A stretch of DNA of 12,582 nucleotides from an uncultured Eubacteriales bacterium. GTDB lineage: Bacteria > Bacillota > Clostridia > Oscillospirales > Acutalibacteraceae. The notes beneath the pieces were generated by a model, which was given only the letters and a program-made list of their open reading frames with translations, ran no database searches and was not told the DNA's origin. Shown one piece after another: positions 6,973 to 12,582 of this stretch (positions are counted from its first letter, which is position 1; each line of letters starts with the position of its first letter). The stretch lies in assembly GCA_902462035.1 (NCBI GenBank), contig CABQAC010000030.1, forward strand, positions 1 to 12,582, written 5' to 3'. A program made the translations under genes and the position numbers.

Positions 6973-7587
6973 TTATTTCAATTCTTTCCGCATCACCACA
7001 AGCCCATCCTGTTGTTCTGCCACCTTCCGGAACCCGGCCTTTTCATACAGCCGGACAGGGCCTGAATAGTCCCATTCGTCCCGTTTATCGCGCACGCGGG
7101 GGAAACCCTCGACAGCGGCGTATCCCTCGGCTTCCGCGTCGTTCACAACCTGGTTTAACAGTGCGGTGGCCACACCTTTCCCGCGATACGCCGGGGCGAT
7201 CTCGAAACAAATCACCGCTTTTTCCCGCTGCTCCGCGGGAGCGTACAGATGAAATCCATTGGCGGACTCGATGGGAAAACTGGCCTTGTCGTTGGCGTTG
7301 CACCATCCGATTGACATGCCGTCAACGTATGCCAAATACCCCCGCAAAGCACCCGATGTGATTTGCCGTACGACAATTTCGCGAAGCGCGCGCATAAAAT
7401 TTTCTTGTCCGCCGCCATATGCTTCCGCCTTGTCGTACAGTTGGGCCTTCTCCTCTTCCTTGGTCATTTGCCAAGCGATGCAATAGCACCCGCCCCACGG
7501 AGGGTTGTCGGTAAATGCGCGGTTGTTGAAAAAGTCGAAATAATCCGCCAAACGTTCCGGAGAAAGCGGTTTTACGATAATCTCCAT
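6973..7587 (-). CDS. GNAT family N-acetyltransferase
   Basis: This 204-residue cytoplasmic protein would transfer an acetyl group from acetyl-CoA to an unidentified amine. The acetyl-CoA-binding motif is visible: ICFEIAPAYRGKGVATALL (126-144), with the pyrophosphate-loop RGKGVA at 135-140, followed by the C-terminal YEKAGFRKV (181-189) strand-helix. The N-terminal part, with the CYCIAWQ region (34-40), resembles a group of Clostridia GNAT proteins, but I cannot assign a substrate. The ATG is preceded by a strong AAAGGAGGA (plus-strand 7592-7600) with a spacer of about 5 bases. It starts 38 bases downstream of the sugar phosphotransferase gene on the same strand with no terminator visible between, so the two are probably co-transcribed. 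Acetylation of a glycan precursor is possible, but a generic small-molecule or peptide acetyltransferase is equally likely. Confidence 0.88.
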   Translation of the reverse strand: MEIIVKPLSPERLADYFDFFNNRAFTDNPPWGGCYCIAWQMTKEEEKAQLYDKAEAYGGGQENFMRALREIVVRQITSGALRGYLAYVDGMSIGWCNANDKASFPIESANGFHLYAPAEQREKAVICFEIAPAYRGKGVATALLNQVVNDAEAEGYAAVEGFPRVRDKRDEWDYSGPVRLYEKAGFRKVAEQQDGLVVMRKELK

Positions 7588-7625
7588 AATATCCTCCTTT
7601 TGCCGGCTTGCAAACGCGCGGTTTT

Positions 7626-9038
7626 TTATTTTGAATCGCCCTGCTGCGGTGCTTCGGAATCCGTTTCATGCGGGAAGGGCATTTCGTTGGCAAGCAACGC
7701 GCCTTCCGCGACACCTTCGGTGCTTTCGGGCAAAAAAAGTATTTTAACCGTCATTAAAATCAATTTCAAATCCAAAATCAGCGAGTAAGTGTTGATGTAG
7801 ATCAGATCCATCATCAGTTTGTCATAGGGGGTGGTGTTGTATTTTCCATACACCTGGGCATACCCTGTCAGCCCGGCTTTTACCTTCAGGCGAAAATCGA
7901 ATTCCGGCATATCCGCTCTATAAGATTCTGCGATTTCTGGCCGTTCGGGCCGGGGACCTACGATGGACATATCGCCTTTCAGTACGTTGAGCAGCTGAGG
8001 AAGCTCGTCCAAACGCACCTTGCGGATGATTTTACCCACGGGGGTAATTCTGTCGTCGTTTTGCGACGCCAGCCTTGCCACGCCGTCGCGTTCCGCATCC
8101 ACGTACATGCTGCGGAATTTATAGACGGGGAAAACTTTTCCGCCCACGGTTAAACGGTCCTGCTTGAATAAAACCGGGCCGCCGTCGCATAGCTTAATAG
8201 CCAGGGCGGTCACCAGCATAAAAGGGCAAGCCAGCAGCAATCCAATGGAGGAAACGATCAAATCCAGTATCCGCTTGGCAAAACGCTGCTCCGGCGGAAT
8301 CCCCTGGTTGCGGCAGAGAAGCAAAGGGGTGTCGAACAGATGGATGGTTTCGGCGCTGCGGGTGATGACGTCGGACATCCGGGGTGTCAGATAGACCCGG
8401 ATGGCGTTTTGGAAACAAAACTTCAGCAGCTTGCTGCGCACCGGATCGTGGACATCGCAAATGATGACACAGCGGTACTGCCGGACCTTTTCCAGTACGG
8501 CGTCCAGGCCGTCGTCCGCATTAATGGCGGTACAAATGCGGTATTTATCGTAACGCAGGCTCATTTTATAAACCAGGTTTACCGCGGATTTGCTGCCGTA
8601 AACCAGAATCATTTCCCGCGGGGGATACAGCCGGAAATAGATCCGGTTGGAAACATAAGCCCAAAGGACCACCACAGGGATTTGCGCCAGTGTCATCCAA
8701 AACAACGGCTTTGGCCCGATTAAATGGCGGGCGATTAGGCTAAGCTGAAAATAAGTCACGATGTTGACAAAAAAAAGGGACAGTATTTGCGAATAGATGA
8801 TTTCCGATACCCGGAAAGACCCAACCTTATAGGCGCCGTAAAAATTGGAGAATACGTAAACCAGCAGAATGTAGATGACAATCACCAGGAAATTCCCGCG
8901 CCTAAAATAGGGAATATCCATTTCGCGGGACGAGAAATTCTCCCATACATAAGAAAACATGATGGTAAACAACAGCAAAAGAACAAATTTTGTAACAAGG
9001 GCGAAAGACCCCTTGTAAGGAATTTTTTTATGCGCCAC
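7626..9038 (-). CDS. Polyprenyl-phosphate sugar-1-phosphate transferase (glycan initiating enzyme)
   Basis: It transfers a sugar-1-phosphate from a UDP-sugar to undecaprenyl phosphate, the first membrane step of exopolysaccharide, capsule or S-layer glycan synthesis. The 470-residue protein has four N-terminal hydrophobic segments (about 11-33, 49-70, 80-103, 112-136) and a cytoplasmic CoA-binding-like domain (about 142-240). A re-entrant membrane helix follows (about 258-283). The catalytic domain comprises FKQDRLTVGGKVFPVYKF (291-308) with RSM, LDELPQLLNVLKGDMSIVG (343-361, with the D344-E345 catalytic dyad) and PRPERP. This is the full-length WbaP/WsaP-like architecture, not the short PglC form. 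The tail after about 440 is acidic and low in complexity. The GTG start is supported by AAAGGTGAT on the minus strand with a spacer of about 7 bases. The sugar (galactose, glucose or an amino sugar) cannot be read from the sequence. Confidence 0.94.
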   Translation of the reverse strand: MAHKKIPYKGSFALVTKFVLLLLFTIMFSYVWENFSSREMDIPYFRRGNFLVIVIYILLVYVFSNFYGAYKVGSFRVSEIIYSQILSLFFVNIVTYFQLSLIARHLIGPKPLFWMTLAQIPVVVLWAYVSNRIYFRLYPPREMILVYGSKSAVNLVYKMSLRYDKYRICTAINADDGLDAVLEKVRQYRCVIICDVHDPVRSKLLKFCFQNAIRVYLTPRMSDVITRSAETIHLFDTPLLLCRNQGIPPEQRFAKRILDLIVSSIGLLLACPFMLVTALAIKLCDGGPVLFKQDRLTVGGKVFPVYKFRSMYVDAERDGVARLASQNDDRITPVGKIIRKVRLDELPQLLNVLKGDMSIVGPRPERPEIAESYRADMPEFDFRLKVKAGLTGYAQVYGKYNTTPYDKLMMDLIYINTYSLILDLKLILMTVKILFLPESTEGVAEGALLANEMPFPHETDSEAPQQGDSK

Positions 9039-9106
9039 GCGCTCATCACCTTTATTATTCCGCGCCCCGGCCCAGCGCCAAAGAAAAGCGGATGTCTGAA
9101 TTTTAA

Positions 9107-9115
9107 TGGTATAAT
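9107..9115 (+). promoter_or_regulatory. Mirror-image extended -10 pointing rightward
   Basis: The left arm of the inverted repeat gives the same TGGTATAAT on the plus strand, with start expected near 9122. No good -35 is seen 17 bases upstream. It may be a real promoter facing the one at 9141-9149, or only the symmetry copy of an operator half-site. Confidence 0.35.
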
Positions 9116-9140
9116 AGCGTCAAAATACGGCTTTGACGCT

Positions 9141-9149
9141 ATTATACCA
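9141..9149 (-). promoter_or_regulatory. Extended -10 promoter of the sugar phosphotransferase operon
   Basis: On the minus strand the right arm of the inverted repeat reads TGGTATAAT, a perfect extended -10 (TGn-TATAAT). The position 17 bases upstream is CTTCTT, a poor -35, which is usual with an extended -10. Transcription would start near 9134 and give a leader of about 96 bases before the GTG at 9038. The orientation fits the downstream gene. Confidence 0.6.
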
Positions 9150-9272
9150 TAAGCGGCCTAAAAAAGAAGGCGATTCTCACAAAAATTTCACGAAGATTTC
9201 TATTTGCTTTCATAAAAAAAGGAAACAATAACTTTTATAGGGTTGGCGCGGGCCAAATTAAAAAATGTGGCC

Positions 9273-9301
9273 TTGTTTTATTTTGTTATTAGTGATATAA
9301 T
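9273..9301 (+). promoter_or_regulatory. Predicted promoter of the pentapeptide-repeat gene
   Basis: TATAAT at 9296-9301 is preceded by TGA (9293-9295), making an extended -10. TTGTTT at 9273-9278 is a partial -35 at exactly 17 bases. Transcription is expected to start around 9308, inside the dyad at 9304-9327. Confidence 0.65.
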
Positions 9302-9303
9302 CA

Positions 9304-9327
9304 ACAAATTACATGGATGTAATTTGT
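9304..9327. promoter_or_regulatory. Palindromic operator candidate at the transcription start
   Basis: ACAAATTACAT (9304-9314), GG, then ATGTAATTTGT (9317-9327) form a perfect 11-bp dyad. It begins two bases after the -10 box and covers the predicted +1, a classical position for repressor binding. The two-base centre makes an RNA hairpin with all 11 pairs impossible, which favours a DNA-binding dimer. I cannot name the regulator family from the half-site. Confidence 0.55.
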
Positions 9328-9359
9328 GCAAAATTATAAATCGAAGGGGTGTGTACACT

Positions 9360-9752
9360 ATGGGTGAAATGAAAAAGTACGTACATGAAGCGGGATTCCC
9401 CATTGAAATTCGGCAGGACAACTTGCCGGAATCATCGTTTGACGACCTGGATTTGAGCGGCAGCGGGTTTAACGATGTCAATTTATATCAGACACGGTTT
9501 ACCGACATCAATTTAGCCGAATCTAAGTTTCAGTGCGTCAACCTTAACGATGTGCATTTCGGCTGTGTGAATATGCAAAACGCCCGGTTTGAAACCCCCT
9601 GTATGCGCCACGCGCGTTTTGAGCGCTGCGACCTTTCCTATTCGCAATTCAGCGATTGCGATTTAGAAGGCGCCACTATCGATGGGATCGATATTTTGGA
9701 ACTTCTGCGCTGCTATCAAGAAAAAAAGCGCGCGGCGGCGCCTGCGCCGTAA
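9360..9752 (+). CDS. Small pentapeptide-repeat protein
   Basis: This 130-residue protein is almost entirely a right-handed quadrilateral beta-helix. From about residue 25 to 114 there are 18 consecutive five-residue repeats with the central position alternating strictly: F27, L32, F37, L42, F47, L52, F57, L62, F67, M72, F77, M82, F87, L92, F97, L102, I107, I112. That is about 4.5 helical coils. The short N-terminus (1-24) and the Ala/Pro-rich C-terminus (125-130) lie outside the helix. No signal peptide or membrane segment is seen. Some pentapeptide proteins (Qnr, MfpA, McbG) protect DNA gyrase, but most of those are longer, and nothing here shows such a function. The ATG at 9360 follows AAGGGG with a 10-base spacer. 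An in-frame TTG at 9243 would put the promoter and dyad inside the gene. It stands alone with its own promoter. Confidence 0.85.
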   Translation: MGEMKKYVHEAGFPIEIRQDNLPESSFDDLDLSGSGFNDVNLYQTRFTDINLAESKFQCVNLNDVHFGCVNMQNARFETPCMRHARFERCDLSYSQFSDCDLEGATIDGIDILELLRCYQEKKRAAAPAP

Positions 9753-9765
9753 CAGGAATAAAAAA

Positions 9766-9781
9766 GTGACAAATTGTTCAC
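9766..9781. promoter_or_regulatory. Possible operator upstream of citrate synthase
   Basis: GTGACAAATTGTTCAC is an imperfect palindrome (12 of 16 symmetric positions) with an ACAA-A-TTGT core. It lies just upstream of the -10 at 9803-9808, where -35 or repressor contacts would be. TTCACAA at 9777-9783 equals one half of a Rex-type site, but the other half matches at only 4 of 7 positions. Confidence 0.25.
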
Positions 9782-9799
9782 AAACATCATCTTGCGTTT

Positions 9800-9808
9800 T
9801 GTTATAAT
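9800..9808 (+). promoter_or_regulatory. Extended -10 promoter of citrate synthase
   Basis: TGTTATAAT is a perfect extended -10. No strong -35 lies at 17 bases (ACAAAC at 9780-9785); TTCACA at 9777-9782 is 20 bases away. The transcript would start near 9815, about 42 bases before the ATG. Confidence 0.6.
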
Positions 9809-9856
9809 AGAACCGTGATTGTGTGACAGGAACCGTTGGAAGAAAGGATGGTACGT

Positions 9857-11227
9857 ATGCAGGAGAAGAAAAACGAGTACAGCGAAGTGACACCGGAGGT
9901 CCGCGGCTTAAGCAAGCTGTGCCTTCAACACAGCACCATCGACCCCACCCTTTATACCAAGTACCAGGTTAACCGGGGATTGCGGGATATCAACGGCAAC
10001 GGTGTCCTGACCGGCTTAACCGAAATCAGCGAAATTCAGTCCAATAAAATAGTGGATGGCGAAAAGGTTCCCTGCGAAGGCAAGTTGTTTTTCCGCGGTG
10101 TGGACGTGGAGGAAATCGTCAAGGGATTTGTGACGGAAAAGCGCAAAGGCTTTGAGGAAGTCGTTTATTTGCTGTTGTTTGGCTCTCTGCCCACCAAGGA
10201 CCAGCTGGTCGATTTCAAATCGCTTTTGGCGGGCTACCGTACGTTGCCTACCAATTTTGTGCGGGATATCATTATGAAAGCTCCCAGCGCCGACATGATG
10301 AACACGTTGGCCCGCAGCGTTCTGACCCTTTATTGCTACGACACCAATGCCAACGACAACAGCATCGACAATGTGCTGCGCCAGTGTTTGCAGCTGATCG
10401 CACTGTTTCCCGTGCTGTCGGTTTATGGTTACCAGGCCTACAGCCATTACGAGCTGGGCAATAGCCTGATCATCCACAACCCACAGCCGGATCTTTCTGC
10501 GGCGGAGAATATTTTGTATCTGCTTCGCCCGGATTCCCAGTACACCGAACTGGAAGCGAAAATTTTGGATTTAGCCCTGGTGCTGCACGCCGACCACGGC
10601 GGTGGCAACAACTCCACCTTTACCACCCATGTCGTAACCAGCTCCGGCACCGATACATACTCGACGGTGGCGGCGGCGCTGGGGAGCCTGAAAGGCCCCA
10701 AGCACGGCGGGGCGAACATCAAGGTGGTGCAGATGTTCGAGGATATGAAGCATACCGTGAAGGACTGGGCCGACGAGCAGGAGGTAGAGCGATACCTTCG
10801 CGCTTTGCTGCACAAAGAAGCGTTCGATAAAGCCGGCTTGATTTACGGTATGGGGCACGCCGTCTATTCGCTCAGCGACCCCCGCGCCAATGTTTTCCGT
10901 TACTATGTGGAAAGCTTGTCGGAGGAAAAGGGACGTGTGGAGGAATACAACCTTTACGCGATGGTGGAGCGGCTGGCGCCAAAAATTATTGGGGAAGAAC
11001 GGCGGATTTACAAAGGTGTTTCCGCCAATATCGATTTTTACAGCGGTTTTGTTTACAGTATGCTGGATCTGCCGCTGGAACTGTATACCCCTATTTTCGC
11101 CATTAGCCGTATTGCGGGCTGGAGCGCCCACCGTATCGAGGAGCTGATCAACGCCAGCAAAATTATCCGGCCGGCTTATAAAAGCGTGGCGGACCGCGTG
11201 CCCTATGTGCCCATTGGGGAACGGTGA
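9857..11227 (+). CDS. Citrate synthase
   Basis: It condenses acetyl-CoA and oxaloacetate to citrate, feeding 2-oxoglutarate and glutamate synthesis. The 456-residue protein shows the family's active-site residues in order: LHADHGGGNNSTFT (243-256), GPKHGGAN (280-287, H283), GMGHAVYSLSDPRA (331-344, H334) and NIDFYSG (391-397, D393). H283, H334 and D393 correspond to the catalytic triad. GLRDINGNGVLTGLTEIS (41-58) near the N-terminus, and the extended length, fit the Clostridia type rather than the E. coli type. 2-methylcitrate synthase activity cannot be excluded, but no prp genes are nearby. The ATG at 9857 is chosen because GAAAGGA at 9842-9848 gives an 8-base spacer. In-frame upstream starts at 9836 (TTG) and 9848 (ATG) overlap or precede that site. 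The gene is monocistronic, with its own promoter and terminator. Confidence 0.95.
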   Translation: MQEKKNEYSEVTPEVRGLSKLCLQHSTIDPTLYTKYQVNRGLRDINGNGVLTGLTEISEIQSNKIVDGEKVPCEGKLFFRGVDVEEIVKGFVTEKRKGFEEVVYLLLFGSLPTKDQLVDFKSLLAGYRTLPTNFVRDIIMKAPSADMMNTLARSVLTLYCYDTNANDNSIDNVLRQCLQLIALFPVLSVYGYQAYSHYELGNSLIIHNPQPDLSAAENILYLLRPDSQYTELEAKILDLALVLHADHGGGNNSTFTTHVVTSSGTDTYSTVAAALGSLKGPKHGGANIKVVQMFEDMKHTVKDWADEQEVERYLRALLHKEAFDKAGLIYGMGHAVYSLSDPRANVFRYYVESLSEEKGRVEEYNLYAMVERLAPKIIGEERRIYKGVSANIDFYSGFVYSMLDLPLELYTPIFAISRIAGWSAHRIEELINASKIIRPAYKSVADRVPYVPIGER

Positions 11228-11243
11228 CCTTTGTTTTTGGATC

Positions 11244-11274
11244 GGACCGCGGAAAATTATCCGCGGTCCTTTTT
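11244..11274 (+). terminator. Intrinsic terminator of citrate synthase
   Basis: GGACCGCGG (11244-11252) and CCGCGGTCC (11261-11269) form a perfect 9-bp GC-rich stem around AAAATTAT, followed by TTTTT at 11270-11274. It begins 17 bases after the citrate synthase stop. Confidence 0.92.
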
Positions 11275-11289
11275 GTTTGCTCGGGGCGG

Positions 11290-11318
11290 TTGCGCAATGG
11301 CTTGCGGGGCCGTATACT
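11290..11318 (+). promoter_or_regulatory. Predicted promoter of the AlbA_2/ATPase gene
   Basis: TTGCGC (11290-11295) and TATACT (11313-11318, 5 of 6 matches) are separated by 17 bases. It lies after the citrate synthase terminator and about 28 bases upstream of the start codon region, so the next gene is an independent unit. Confidence 0.5.
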
Positions 11319-11352
11319 TAATAAAAAGAGGGCCGCGAAAGAAGGTGTGGGC

Positions 11353-12576
11353 ATGATCGATTTCCGCCAGGTGGTGGGGCATTGGGAAACCAGCCGCCTA
11401 GAAGCCAAACGAGCCGCCGGCGGGCTGCCGGATAGTATTTGGGAGACGTACTCGGCCTTTGCCAACACCCAGGGCGGTGTAATCCTGCTGGGCGTGGAGG
11501 AAGAGGAGGACAAATCCCTTCGCCTTTGCGGCGTCAAGGATGCGGATGAAATGATCGACCGGTTTTGGCGGGAACTGCGCAAACCGCGCCGGGTAAGCGT
11601 CAATTTGCTGCGAAGGAACCAGGTGTACCGGCAGATGGAAGACGGTTTGGAGATTGTGGTCATCGAAATTCCCAGGGCAAGCCGCCGCCAAAAGCCGGTT
11701 TATATTGGCGGCGACCCATACCGGGGAACCTACCGCCGCAGTGGGGAAGGGGACTACCATTGTGATGAAGCGGAGATCACGGCTATGCTGCGGGACAGCG
11801 CCGCCGCCCCACAGGACGGGGAGCTGGTTTTGATGCTGACCCAGGACGCGCTTTGCCGGGAGACCATTGGCCGCTACCGGGAACGGCTTGCGCTGATGCG
11901 GCCGAAAAACCGGCTTATTTTACTGCCGGAGGAGGAATTTTTGACCCGGATAGGCGTTTTGGGAACCGCGAAAGACGGCAGTTTACACCCCACGGTAGCG
12001 GGGCTGCTGCTGTTTGGGCGGGAAGACCAAATCCGCCGTCAGTTTCCAGATTACTATTTGGATTACCATGTGGTGGAGGAAGAAACCGGCCGGTGGAGCG
12101 ACCGGCTGACTTCCGATTCGGCGGACTGGAGCGGCAATGTATATGATTTTTATTTTATGGTCTGCGACCGGTTGCCGTGTTTTTTGCCCGACGGGCAGCA
12201 AGCGGGAGCAAAGGAGATTGCCGATGCGGTGCGGGAAGGCCTGGCCAACGCCTTGATTCATGCGTCTTACCATGGCAAGCAGGGAATTGTTGTGGCGTGC
12301 AGCGGCTCCAAAATTGTACTGACCAATCCGGGCGGGCTTCGCGTTTATGGAACGTGGCGCGGCGGAATCAGCGATCCGCGCAACTCCACCATCGCCCGTT
12401 TGTTTGCCTTGGTCAAGGTGGGAACGGGCACTGGATCCGGACTGGCACGGATGCGGGAAGCGTGCGAGCGCAACGGCTATCCGCCGCCCCGTCTGACCGA
12501 GCATTACGGCCCGGACAGGACAGAGCTGGTTTTCCGGTTCGCATCCGCAACTTGCGCTGAAAAGACGGCGGAATAA
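11353..12576 (+). CDS. AlbA_2 domain / GHKL-type ATP-binding protein
   Basis: This 407-residue cytoplasmic protein belongs to the broad family of putative transcriptional regulators with an AlbA_2 (Schlafen-like) nucleic-acid-binding domain and an RecG-C-terminus-like ATPase domain. AlbA_2 spans about 13-145, with LEAKRA (16-21), SAFANTQGGVILLGVEE (34-50) and IEIPRASRRQKPVYI (104-118). A connecting TVAGLLLFG (214-222) follows. The ATP-binding part has the N-box EGLANALIHASYHG (295-308), NPGG (325-328), NSTIARLFALV (344-354) and the glycine-rich GTGTGSGLARMREAC (357-371). It ends soon after, where many relatives continue into a winged helix-turn-helix. The ATG is preceded by GAAGGTG (11341-11347). 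An upstream GTG at 11224 would place the citrate synthase terminator inside the gene and is rejected. Its molecular role is unknown. Confidence 0.88.
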   Translation: MIDFRQVVGHWETSRLEAKRAAGGLPDSIWETYSAFANTQGGVILLGVEEEEDKSLRLCGVKDADEMIDRFWRELRKPRRVSVNLLRRNQVYRQMEDGLEIVVIEIPRASRRQKPVYIGGDPYRGTYRRSGEGDYHCDEAEITAMLRDSAAAPQDGELVLMLTQDALCRETIGRYRERLALMRPKNRLILLPEEEFLTRIGVLGTAKDGSLHPTVAGLLLFGREDQIRRQFPDYYLDYHVVEEETGRWSDRLTSDSADWSGNVYDFYFMVCDRLPCFLPDGQQAGAKEIADAVREGLANALIHASYHGKQGIVVACSGSKIVLTNPGGLRVYGTWRGGISDPRNSTIARLFALVKVGTGTGSGLARMREACERNGYPPPRLTEHYGPDRTELVFRFASATCAEKTAE

Positions 12577-12582
12577 AAATAA

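Larger units (their letters stand above)
9106..9150. repeat. Perfect 19-bp inverted repeat containing two facing -10 boxes
   Basis: The left arm ATGGTATAATAGCGTCAAA (9106-9124) is the exact reverse complement of the right arm (9132-9150), around a 7-base centre ATACGGC. There is no T-run after the hairpin on either strand, so it is not an ordinary terminator. Each arm includes an extended -10 element on the strand that points into the loop. A regulator-binding operator or a pair of mutually exclusive promoters is the most natural reading. Confidence 0.85.
9039..9359. other. 321-base regulatory intergenic region between divergent genes
   Basis: No credible coding region lies here. The left end (9039-9105) holds the ribosome binding site and leader of the sugar transferase. 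The middle holds a 45-base inverted repeat (9106-9150). An AT-rich stretch (9151-9240) has no feature I can name. The right part holds a weak GGCCA/TGGCC hairpin (9251-9272) with a T-rich 3' flank, a promoter (9273-9301), a palindromic operator candidate (9304-9327), and the ribosome binding site AAGGGG (9344-9349) of the pentapeptide-repeat gene. GTGTACAC, an 8-base palindrome, sits at 9351-9358 just before that ATG. Confidence 0.75.

Noticed and set aside
9106..9150. Invertible (phase-variable) promoter or insertion element ends
   Set aside because: The 7-base centre is too short to hold a promoter or gene to invert, no recombinase is nearby, and there is no target-site duplication.
9251..9285. 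GGCCA/TGGCC hairpin followed by a T-rich stretch as a terminator
   Set aside because: Only 5 bp of stem with a 12-base loop and an interrupted T-run overlapping the next -35; too weak to call.
9736..9760. GC-rich dyad at the end of the pentapeptide gene as a terminator
   Set aside because: CGGCG/CGCCG is short, lies within the coding end, and is followed by A-rich, not T-rich, sequence on the coding strand.
11224..11352. Upstream GTG extension of the AlbA_2 gene by 43 codons
   Set aside because: It would place the citrate synthase terminator and the predicted promoter inside the coding region, and the added residues are not family-like.

Overview
The window looks like a moderately GC-rich (roughly half to mid-50s percent by eye) chromosome segment of a Gram-positive Clostridia member, perhaps the Oscillospiraceae/Ruminococcaceae group. 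This is inferred from strong AGGAGG-type ribosome binding sites, sigma-A promoters with extended -10 elements, U-tailed intrinsic terminators, a Clostridia-style citrate synthase and an AlbA_2/ATPase regulator. No rRNA, tRNA, CRISPR array, insertion sequence or phage gene was seen.

Positions 1-6762 (+ strand) hold a surface-polysaccharide locus: the 3' end of one gene (perhaps a glycosyltransferase), a complete GT-B glycosyltransferase, then manC, gmd, rmd, wzm and wzt. Together manC, gmd and rmd would turn mannose-1-phosphate into GDP-D-rhamnose. The Wzm/Wzt ABC transporter would export a finished lipid-linked glycan. Wzt carries an extra C-terminal domain of the type that recognises the chain end. 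The set of genes resembles the Pseudomonas aeruginosa A-band D-rhamnan locus and Gram-positive S-layer glycan loci. manC has its own promoter and a foldable leader. An intrinsic terminator lies between gmd and rmd, and a long bidirectional terminator closes the locus.

Positions 6973-9038 (- strand) hold a convergent two-gene unit: a membrane polyprenyl-phosphate sugar-1-phosphate transferase, which starts glycan assembly on undecaprenyl phosphate, followed by a GNAT acetyltransferase. The transferase may supply the first sugar of the exported glycan, but this is inference from proximity.

Positions 9039-9359 are a 321-base regulatory region with two striking elements. One is a perfect 19-bp inverted repeat whose two arms each carry an extended -10 box, on opposite strands and facing each other. 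The other is a perfect 11-bp dyad overlapping the predicted transcription start of a small pentapeptide-repeat protein gene (9360-9752).

Positions 9753-12576 hold citrate synthase, with its own promoter, a possible operator and a terminator. They also hold an AlbA_2 plus GHKL-ATPase-like protein with its own promoter. It lacks the C-terminal winged helix common in its family. No clearly new multi-gene system is evident. The best leads are the intergenic palindromes, the manC leader and the D-rhamnan-type export cassette.
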